Source: Moniliella sp. 'wahieum' (Eukaryota; Basidiomycota; Moniliellomycetes; Moniliellales; Moniliellaceae). From it: a stretch of DNA of 64,000 bases. The notes below the pieces were generated by a model. That model was not told where the DNA came from. It saw nothing but the letters and a program-made list of their open reading frames with translations, and searched no databases. The DNA lies in contig RSEE01000025.1 in assembly GCA_003971905.1 (NCBI GenBank), positions 434,001 to 498,000 of the forward strand, written 5' to 3'. Both the position numbers and the translations under genes were made by a program. Shown here piece after piece: positions 55,636-64,000 of the stretch (the first letter of the stretch is position 1; every line of letters begins with the position of its first letter).

Positions 55636-58600
55636 ATGCAATGCTAGACTCGGTGAGCATATATGTATCGGCATTTCACAGACACCTAAGGCCGTAGTCA
55701 CTAGTCACGCTAGTCACGGGCTAGTCAGGAGCTATAGGGAGGCCATATAGATGGGCACTTTGGGGCGTCTTCGTAGATATGGATGGGGGGGATATGCATC
55801 TGGCCGATGCTTCAAGGAAGAATGCAAGTCGAGATGTGTGAGGCCATGCGACCCCCGCCACTGCTACAAATGTATCGGGTTTGATTGATGATTCTTTTGA
55901 ATACAGGCCAGGTCCTCTCGCTCGTCCAAACTTCAACAAGTGTGTCGATAAATCAACATGTCAACATGTCATGCCAACAACATTCTCAATCCTCCGTACG
56001 TAAGATGTGGATATACTCTCAAAAAAGTGATAATCAGCCAACCGCATAGCCATATGATGTGGTACAGGAGGCAGGCCGCCAGCTCGATGGCAGTGGCCAA
56101 CATTGATTATAGTAGCTGTGTGTGGGTATATGTCGGATCCTCCTTCTTCTCTGTATAGGCACATCTCGAATACACACTAACGACGGAATTAAACATGATT
56201 GCATGATACCGATCGGAAAGAAAAATATATGTGACAGAGATGGAGATGCACGTTGTCGATCGAAGCTCGAAGGTGAAAAGCAAATGGAGAGATGTCAAAC
56301 AATCATCGTTATTTCTTAGCATCTTTCGGCATCCAGAGGCATGCCCTTGTGTATCATATATCATGCCCCTTTCTGCACACTTTTCGTGTGTCGCGCCACA
56401 AATCATATAATGAACATGCTGTTTGCAAATTTTGGAGGCTTGGTACTGGCTTGTCTGCTTATCTCGTCTTAGCACTTAATAGCCGTGCATCTCTTATCTC
56501 CCCACACTCCACTCGCAAGGATTGGTTCCTCGTCAGGCCTCAGGTCCGTAGATGATGCGGATGACGAGGTAATGAGTTTTTCTGGGCAAAACGATTTTGT
56601 TTCCCCCAACAGTGACACTTGCATACAGAAATAATCAGGGGAAACGGGCAGACAAATGCGATGTTGCACTGAAGGCATACATTCTCTTGATAGTATACCG
56701 TGCCCATATCATTCGATAGACGCAGCTTACGGCTGTTGGGATGGGAAAACTGTGCGCCTAAACCGACTCGCTCATCAGGCCCGTGTTTTGCCTGTTGGTG
56801 CCAAACGCGTTTAGGGAACCAGGGGAATGGACAGCAGATCAGGGCTCTCTGGTGTGCCGCCATCTGTTCCTATACCAGAGGCAGTGCGTGTGTTGGATAC
56901 GGATGAACGTGGTAGACATCCGAGCGGTGAACCATCTCCATATGAGACTCAGTACTCATTATAGCTAATTCGTTCCAGTACCCAAACATCTTGTTCACCC
57001 CGTCTTGATGGCATAGTATACCGTCGAGTCGTCAGAACCAAAAAGGGAAAAAGAGTTCTTGGGTGCGTCCCAGGTACTTGCCTTCGTGTCGCATTACGCT
57101 CTGAAGAAGTCAACGGCCGAGGGAGCTCCTTCTCTCGGCGTTCCAAAGGCGTCGCGGTGCATCGTGTACCCCCTCTCTGGTACACAGCCATATCCCCTCC
57201 TGAGTTCCCGAGTCCCGCAACGTTTGGTCCACCTCCATTATTCCTAATCCTCCGATTGCTCAAAACGTGCCATATCACTCGGCAGCGAGTGTTACGGGCT
57301 GCGGTGGACCCGAGATGGTCCGATCCAAGCTAAGGCCCCCTGCTCCGCACATGCCCAGTAGAGCGCGTGCTCCGCAATCCAACCAAGTGTGATGATGGCT
57401 GGTTAAATTAGGTACCGAGGGCCGAAGGGCCATGCATTCGCACGACAATAGTCGCCCCTCCCGCACAAGTCCAAGTCGGCTGGCCTAAAAAAGGCCACCG
57501 AGAGCTTCCAGTGTCTTGGCGACGACTGTCCCCTCTGTCCCTGTTTCCTTTTCCTTTCTCGATCGCGCCTGCGGCGACCAACCCCTCTTTTGATGTGCCT
57601 TCCTTTTTACACCCCCACTTGTATTTCCTTCCTTTTGATCTAGCCTGTACCCCTGGTTGATGGGGATCCTTTCCCCCACCTTCCATTCTAGTCATCTCTC
57701 GCCTTCAATCTCCCCCCCCGCCTATCCTGTCCGACTCCTGCCCATTTTCGAGCCAATTGATCCAGTACAGGCAGCTTCCTCTCTTCTTTGCTCCCGCTTC
57801 CTCTTCCTACCTCGTCCTCCAGCACTCCATCAGTCCAGTCCGCGCGTGCTGTCCTTCAGCTACGTCGATTTCCAGTCTCTATCCAGTCTCCGTTGAGGCA
57901 GTGTTTGTCTACCTCCGCCTCCTGCCGTCCCTTAGTCCCGGAGGCTTCAGACACGTTACTACAGCCCAGGCCAGTGCAGATGCAGTACAGCCGCCCCACC
58001 AAAGGCCTCTTCTCGTCCCTAGCTCCGCTCGGATCCACCAACTAGTCCAAGCCCGAAATTACCGTCGTGAGTCGACCTACTGTCTCCTAAGGGATCGTAA
58101 CCCCAAACCCCGGGGCGTGCCCCCTGGTTGGGCCCGCTCCGTGACGGCCAGTAGTCAGTCGTCAGTACGCATCGCCTTCCTCCCACGCCCTGCCACGCCT
58201 CGTGCCGTCCTGGCCCTCCACCGTCGGCTGGTTGTGGATGTGGGTTTCGGGGATTGAGCGCATGAGTTGGAGAATGAGCTCCCGCACCGTCTCATGCAAA
58301 CCACCAAACCTGGACTGAGTCCGGGTGCAAGCCATTACGATGCGCTCAAGCGAGGACACGACGCCACACTTATACACATGTATAACAGCCACACACGATC
58401 ACTATTAAAAATCCACTGTGATCGCGAGCGTGGCGCGGATATAAGCCTCTGCCCCTTGTTCTTTTTTGCGCTTATATACCCTCAGATATAGAGAGGCACG
58501 TTCTTGGCGTCTCACAGATCTGTCGAGTTGTCATAAACACGGGGTCTCTCTGTCGACGAGACACGGCATTCAAGCTTCAAGATGTTGTGAAAACGGTGAA

Positions 58601-59090
58601 ATTAACGGTGAAACCGAAAAGCGTATGGCGCTCGGTAAGATGTGTACGCTCAGCGCTCACAGCTGTTTTTGAGCCTCTATCATCGTCTAAACATGCTGTC
58701 TAAAAAGCATGTTTTTGAACGCCCTGATACATATGACAGCTAGCGGACGCCGGAATATCTTCCCTCAATATCAATACCCACTTGCATATGTACGACAAAA
58801 CACTTCTGAGAGGGTTTCCAACAAAGATATCGTCGAAGATTGGTATAATAATCTCGATGTGCAGCACGTGGACACACGCGATAATCGGTGGTCAATCATC
58901 TTGACCATGCACGGCCTGGGGAGTAATTCGATGTGCGTTTGGGTCCTACCAGGTCCTACCACGGCGACAGAGGGGAAGGAGAAGAATGGAGGTAAGACGG
59001 CGGTAACCGGTTACTAGTTCTAGTCACGCGAGTCACGAGTCACTCCTGAGTGATGCATGATGTATGATGACTAGGATCGGTGACTGATGT

Positions 59091-59111
59091 ATGCATGATG
59101 CATGATGCATG
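59091..59111. repeat. Palindrome-heptad array, ATGCATG x3
   Basis: Three perfect ATGCATG units; decayed relatives (ATGCATG, ATGTATG) lie at 59053-59070. Confidence 0.9.
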
Positions 59112-59205
59112 ATTTCCTGTGTGGCTTGCGGAGCCGGGAGAGAGGGAGGGAGCGGGTGGCGGAGTATCTAAGACAGTGCTGCAGCGCCAGGGGCACAGGT
59201 AAGTT

Positions 59206-59240
59206 ACCGGTGACTCGTGACATGTGACATGTGACATGTG
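59206..59240. repeat. Mixed palindrome-heptad array, ACCGGTG-ACTCGTG-ACATGTG x3
   Basis: Five consecutive 7-bp units in register, all with spacer G: ACCGGTG, ACTCGTG, then ACATGTG three times. Confidence 0.95.
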
Positions 59241-59278
59241 TGACATGCGACCAGCCAGTGATTGCGGTACTAGTGTTG

Positions 59279-59334
59279 AACGTTGAACTTCAACGTTGAA
59301 CGTTGAACGTTGAACGTCGAACGTTTGAACGTTG
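59279..59334. repeat. Palindrome-heptad array, AACGTTG
   Basis: AACGTTG, AACTTC, AACGTTG x3, AACGTCG, AACGTTTG, AACGTTG. The palindrome AACGTT is shared with the AACGTTT array at 2367-2415 but the spacer is G instead of T. Confidence 0.95.
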
Positions 59335-59714
59335 AACAGTCGATTCGATCGGCTGCAATGAGGGGGCGGTAGGGTTAGGGGGTGCAATCGGGGACAAGCA
59401 CCCAGCAGCGACAGGGGCCGTCGCGGTGGCTGCAGGCGGCACCAGGGCAGTGTGTGGGGCGCTGCGGAGGGCGCGGTGGCGGCCGGCTGCGCCTGCAAGG
59501 CATGGCATTTGTTCAACCGCATCCAGCACGGCGCCAGTGTCGTCGCCGTGCCCACCCCTCGCGGCGTTTGGTTAGGTAAGCCACAGCCCCCACGGCCCCC
59601 GACTGACGAGTCACGTCACATTAAGTGCTCACCACACCTCGCACCACCACACCGCCACTCCTCCTCCTGCCACCCCCCACCACCTGCCTCCGCTCGCTTC
59701 CAGCCAACGCAACC

Positions 59715-61516
59715 ATGTCTGCTATCCGCGCTGACGAGCACATCTCGTCCGACGTCGAAATGACATCCTCCGACAACGACTCCGCTGCCGCCTTCGAGGG
59801 CCTGGACGACGACGGCGCACAGTTGTTTTACGCCGACGATGGAGACGGCGAATTTGTCGCCTTTGATGATTCTGACGTCGAAGACGTCAACTTTGATGGC
59901 GCCGAGTCGACGATCGACGAAGATGAACTCGATGATGCCACCCACCCAAAGAAGAAGCCTTGGGAAGTCGAGTATATCTCGCGCAACGAACAGGACATCT
60001 CCAATCTACAGAAGAAGGAGGTGGACCAGATCGCCGCCATGTTCAACGTCAAGGTGTGTACCTCTCCCTTTTCTTATGCTCGATTTCTTGCTAACCCCAT
60101 CGCCTCAAATTAGGACACGGATGCGGCCATCCTACTACGTCACATGAACTGGAACAAGGAGCGTTTGATTGAACGCTACATGGACGCCCCCGATGAGGTC
60201 AAGTACGAGGCTGGCGTCATTGACGACCCCTCCCGCCCCCGCGTAGCAGCAATGACGCCCCACGACAATTTCACATGCGAGATCTGTTTCCAATCGACCG
60301 ATGACTTGCCTCGTCTTACGCCCTCCCAGCAGAGGAAGTTGAATGAGTACGAACGCGCGGTGGCCCGCGCCAAGAGCGCTGGCTCGGCCCAAGTCATCCC
60401 TCTCCCTCCCTCTATCCCGTCACTGTCTACCCTTGCCCTCGCCTGTGGTCACCGGTACTGCACCTCATGCTACACTGAATACCTCAACAACAAGATCAAG
60501 TACGAGGGCGAGTCCCGCCGGGTGCAGTGCATGGAGGAGTCCTGCAAGCCATTATTGACGAGAACACGATTGGCCAACTGGTGGACGCGTCAATGCTGGA
60601 GCGATACCGCACGCTACTCAACCGTGCCTTTGTTTCCGATTCGGGAATGATGGCGTGGTGCCCGGCGCCGGGTGCGAGCTTGCGGTCGAATGCCACGTTT
60701 CGCGCAAGAAGCTGAATACGATCGTGCCTACCGTGCGGTGCGGGAACGGCCATGAGTTTTGCTTTGGTTGCAGCCAAGAAGCGCATGCGCCTTGCATTTG
60801 CCGCATCGTCAAGTTGTGGCTGAAGAAATGCGAGGACGATAGCGAGACGTCCAATTGGATCAAGGCTAATACGCAGGACTGTCCCAACCCGAGCTGCAAC
60901 TCACTGAGGAGAGAACGGAGGGTGCAATCACATGGTCTGCCGCAAGTGCCGGTACGAGTTTTGCTGGATTTGCGAGGGCCCTTGGTCGGAGCATGGAACT
61001 TCGTACTACAACTGCAATCGCTTTGACATGAAAAAGGCACAGGAGAAAGAAAGCCGCAAATCGTCACGGGTGAGCTTGGAGCGCTACCTCCACTACTTCA
61101 ACCGGTACCAGAACCACGAACAGTCAGCTCGTCTGGATGAAAAGTTGATGGTGCAGACGCGCAAGAACATGGACGCGATGCAAGAGGCAGGCGTTCTGTC
61201 GTGGTCAGAGGTGCAGTTTTTGGCCAAAGCAGCGACGGTGGTTAACGAATGCCGGATGACACTCAAGTGGACTATGCAATGGCCTTTTACCTCGAGCGCA
61301 ACAACATGACTGAGATCTTTGAGGACAACCAACGTGATCTCGAGCGCGCGGTGGGAAGAGTTGTCGGAACAGCTTCAGTCGCGATTGACCAAGACGATTA
61401 CCCAGCTGAGGCAGAAAGTGACTGACCTCATGGTCTATGTCCAGCGTCGACGGGAAATCATGCTGGGAGATACACTCCAGGGGTACCCTGAGGGACGATG
61501 GGAGTTTACCGTGTAA
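59715..61516 (+). CDS. Ariadne-family RBR E3 ubiquitin ligase
   Basis: RING-between-RING ligase that passes ubiquitin through a catalytic Cys. Exon 1 (59715-60053) encodes MSAIRADEHISSDVEMTSSD and an acidic Asp-rich N-terminus, then WEVEYISRNEQDI of the UBA-like region. Intron 60054-60113 (60 nt) has GTGTGT, branch CTAAC and TAG. Exon 2 continues DTDAAILLRHMNWNKERLIERY. RING1 starts TCEICFQSTDD and finishes LALACGHRYCTSCY, with a ~40-residue insertion between. IBR follows: CGNGHEFCFGCSQEAH. RING2 has CPNPSCNS, then in another frame GGCNHMVCRKCRYEFCWICEG, whose GGC is the catalytic Cys. The Ariadne domain includes YLHYFNRYQNHEQSARL and AMAFYLERNN-MTEIFEDNQRDLE. Frame changes lie near 60545, 60670, 60910 and 61270. 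TAA is at 61514-61516. Confidence 0.92.
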
Positions 61517-62918
61517 CGGTCTCGCTTCCGTCTTGTTGTTATTTCATTTCCTCATTCTCATTTTCATTTCCATCCCCCACCCCCGCTCCCATTCCCGTTC
61601 CCATTCACCACCTCCATCGCCCCCAATGACTAATGACTGTTGTGCTTTTCCTCATTTCACCTTCCACCCCGCATCCACGAGGAAGGAGGGAGGAATGGGG
61701 GGGGGTCCCGTCCACTCTGATCCCCCATCCTCTGAGTTCCCAATCCTGTCCTAGGCACTTTTTGTCCCATTGTCGCGCCTTCGTCCTGTACTCTTCCTTC
61801 CCCCGCTCACGCGTCCGCATGTGGTCGCTCGACCTCCGTGCGCTGCCTCCACGCTGATCGTCCCATGCCATCTCGGGTCTCGAGTCATACCCCGTTGCTC
61901 CCTCCCGTGGAACTTGAATACCGCCTTCCGATCTTGTACTGAAAACAATATATGGGAGGTGGGAAACGTATATGTTAGGCCGGAGGAAACCAATGATTGG
62001 GTGGAGACACTCTAAACATGTAGAGGAATGCAGTCGAGGTGGGGCGGTGGTGAAGGTCTAAGCCTTTTGCCACACCAAGAGGAGACAGGGGTTCGAACGC
62101 CGGAGTAGTATCCACGTGGTGGCTTCGGAGGACAAATCAGGGTCGAAGGTGGGTGTAAAGGGTGATAAGGCGCCTGGCCCTATGCACGGGAACGCGTCCC
62201 AACAGTATAAAGGAGGACATTCAACCTCATCAAGAGGAAACTGGCTTGTATTTAGACCTGCCTTGGTAAGCTTCTCGTGTCAAGTCAACTCTCACTTGAG
62301 GCCTGATGGTTCTAACCATGAGGCATTGAGGCTTGAGAGTTTGAGATCTGAGAAGCTTTAGGGTGATCAACACGTTGAGGCGAGGCAAAATATACATTGA
62401 GTACAGAAAGCAATCATCAACCCCACAAATACCTCCCACCTGGGCTCAACATGAGCGGCAGCGACATCTCAACATGAGCGGCAGCGACATATCCTGAAGC
62501 GTTTCCAGGGCAGAAAAGGGCGAGGGTACCGACCCTAGGCAGAGTAGGGTGGCAGTGACAGTAAGGGAGGTATAGCAGGCTGTGCAGAAAAGAGCGTCGT
62601 CCAAGAGCACTGGCATAAGAACGAATGCGCAAGGGATCGGGGGGGGGGGGGTTACGGAGTGACCAAGGAAGGTGTGCAGCTGGGAACGAGCGCGGGAGTG
62701 GGTGAGGTGTAAAAAGGAGGGAGGGGGGCAAGACGAGACGAGACGAACTGAAAGGGAACGCCTACTGAACTCGAAGGGCGTGATTGGTGGTTCATGACCG
62801 TGCGGGAATAAGACAGCGGGGGAGAGCCAAAAGAATGTGGGTAGACCGACGCCTGCGTCGGCAAAACCAAGCACCCGCTTTGGTTCAACTCTACCCGCCA
62901 TAGGAACCACGATGTCAA
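61517..62918. other. Convergent intergenic region, 1.4 kb
   Basis: 3' flanks of the RBR ligase (+) and chitin synthase (-). It contains C/T-rich stretches (61560-61625) and a perfect 23-bp tandem duplication (62445-62490). No gene is called. Confidence 0.5.
62445..62490. repeat. Perfect 23-bp tandem duplication
   Basis: A unit beginning CTCAACATGAGCGGC and ending AGCGACAT occurs at 62445-62467 and again at 62468-62490 without a mismatch. Confidence 0.95.
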
Positions 62919-64000
62919 TCATGATTTGCGACACGGCATCCGTACCAAGCGTGTCAACCAAAAGACGAAGAATCCACAGAATTTGAAGAAGGCCAGGCCA
63001 AATGTGGTCCACAACAGCACCTAGCGAAAATCACGTCAGTAAGCAAGATGGGAGGAAGGGGAGGTTGATGGGACGAACTTTAAAGTAGTACCCTTGGATC
63101 CTTTGTTCGTCTTGTTTCATCGCCTTTTCAGTGACGTTGTAGTGCAAACCGGCCAAGTTCTGAATGGCGACCGTCAAAGCGCCATTGCACAGGATCCAAA
63201 ATACGACCAAGCGTGTGCGGAAGGTGCGGTTGCTATCGTCCATACTAGGTTTCCTTCTTCTCTTCCACCACAACGGGGGCAACTGCGCGTTGACCACTTC
63301 ACGAAAGTGTGCGTCAATGTCTTCTTGCTCTTGTTCCACTTCCTCGATGGTGCCGTCCGGGGCTTTGGCCTTCTTGGTGTCTACGGAAGGCAGCACGTCG
63401 GCTTTGTCCGATCCCTTGGTGCCCCAACTCACGTCGTGCAGGTTGCAAAAGGCGTAGACGTTGAGAATGTTGGTCATGCTGGGTGCAATAGCGAGGTATT
63501 GAGGAAACGAGGTGATCATGTGCCACGGGTCGAGGTACATGATCGAAGCAAGGAGGTACACCCCAAAGGTGGCGATTAAGCTCGCAATCAGTACCGTCGT
63601 TGATTGTGCATTGGACATGATGACCGACCAAAACGTATCGGACCCTCGATTTGATGGGCCAAGTCGGTAAGCATGTCGACCGTAAGCCAGAGCGAGACGG
63701 TAAGCAAGTACATGCCCATCACAGCAAAGACGAAAAAGGAGAGAATGTAGAGTGGTTTCTCAGCCTTTGGTCGATTTCCCAGTGCCAGAACAAACTGAAG
63801 GATCAAGAAAAAGATGTAGACCCACTCGCAACCTAGGTTGACCCAATGCAGAATCATTTGCACCGTGTCGTTCGAGTTCTCGAGAATGTTGTCGGGAAGG
63901 AACTGGATGATAATCGAGAAGGTAAGCCAAAAGTTGGCCAGAGCAAACCAAGTGACAAAGAGCACAATGAAGTTGTAGAGGGCTTGGATGTGGAAGAAAA
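62919..64000 (-). CDS. Chitin synthase, C-terminal part (runs off the window)
   Basis: Plasma-membrane glycosyltransferase that polymerises UDP-GlcNAc into chitin. Only the C-terminal membrane region is inside the window; the catalytic QxxRW region would lie beyond 64000. Visible segments are LFVTWFALANFWLTFSIIIQ, WVNLGCEWVYIFFLILQFVL, the family phrase ALGNRPKAEKPLYILSFFVF, and IASLIATFGVYLLASIMYLD. NILNVYAFCNLHDVSWGTKG is the strongest division-1 chitin synthase signature. The lysine-rich loop WWKRRRKPSMDDSNRTFR is followed by another membrane segment. One frame change lies near 63620-63640. The last intron is 63021-63078 (58 nt, GTTCGT, branch CTGAC, GCTAG). The final exon ends VLLWTTFGLAFFKFCGFFVF-WLTRL with TGA at 62919-62921. 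The class cannot be fixed from this part. Confidence 0.92.

Larger units (their letters stand above)
53972..59714. other. 5.7-kb gene-poor region rich in palindrome-heptad arrays
   Basis: No frame here shows a domain. The longest (57757-58257, plus) is in C/T-rich DNA and has no recognisable content. The stretch 55900-57100 is visibly more AT-rich than the rest of the window. At least seven separate heptad arrays or clusters are listed separately. It contains the glucanase promoter (left) and the RBR ligase promoter (right, C-rich before 59715). Confidence 0.6.

Noticed and set aside
57757..58257. 166-codon plus-strand frame as a gene
   Set aside because: It lies in C/T-rich DNA, no domain is seen, and overlapping frames of similar quality exist.
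62080..62110. GGGTTCGAAC as a tRNA T-loop
   Set aside because: The flanking bases do not form a T-stem, and no acceptor or anticodon arm can be drawn upstream.
1..64000. Secondary-metabolite or defence gene cluster
   Set aside because: The genes are unrelated housekeeping and regulatory functions on both strands. The SDR and HAD-like genes have no core biosynthetic enzyme nearby.

Overview
The window looks like a GC-rich fungal chromosome segment, most likely from a basidiomycete. Introns are short (58-98 nt) with GT..AG ends and CTAAC/CTGAC branch points. Intergenic regions are long and C/T-rich in front of genes. The gene set is fungal: chitin synthase, exo-beta-1,3-glucanase, Pan1, HIS7, sedolisin, and a very long XMAP215/Stu2 protein. 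The exact taxon cannot be read from sequence alone.

Layout: 1-2.8 kb is intergenic. Then come a secreted sedolisin protease (+), eIF5A (+), an unrecognised gene (+), an XMAP215/ch-TOG microtubule polymerase (-), a two-finger C2H2 regulator (-), an AVT-type vacuolar amino-acid transporter (-), a small protein with an internal ~60-residue duplication (+), a low-complexity Ser/Pro protein (-), and a bZIP-like DUF3425 transcription factor (+). A 3.4-kb gene-free stretch rich in repeats follows. Next are a short-chain dehydrogenase (+), eIF3i (+), NDUFAF6-like complex I assembly factor (-), ribosomal protein eL24 (-), cytochrome c heme lyase (-), Pan1 (+), a HAD-like hydrolase (-) divergent from HIS7 (+), a Crz1-like zinc-finger factor (+), a His/Pro/Gln-rich activator-like protein (+), and a GH5_9 exo-1,3-beta-glucanase (-). 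After 5.7 kb without a convincing gene come an Ariadne-type RBR ubiquitin ligase (+) and the 3' end of a chitin synthase (-), which runs off the window. These are ordinary dispersed fungal genes: no metabolic cluster, CRISPR array, rRNA or tRNA was recognised.

Two window-wide properties matter. First, many conserved genes change reading frame repeatedly. At each junction I worked out (eIF3i, Pan1, SDR, heme lyase, HIS7, Crz1-like exon 1, GH5_9), adding one base to a short homopolymer restores the family sequence. This is the signature of an unpolished long-read assembly, so spans below are given for whole genes and cross several frames. Second, the intergenic DNA carries many short tandem arrays that differ in sequence but obey one rule: a 6-bp palindrome of the form A-N-N-N'-N'-T plus one spacer base, repeated every 7 bp. 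At least eight palindromes are used (AACGTT, AAGCTT, ACATGT, ACCGGT, ACGCGT, AGTACT, ATCGAT, ATGCAT). I know of no named family like this; it is the most unusual signal in the window.
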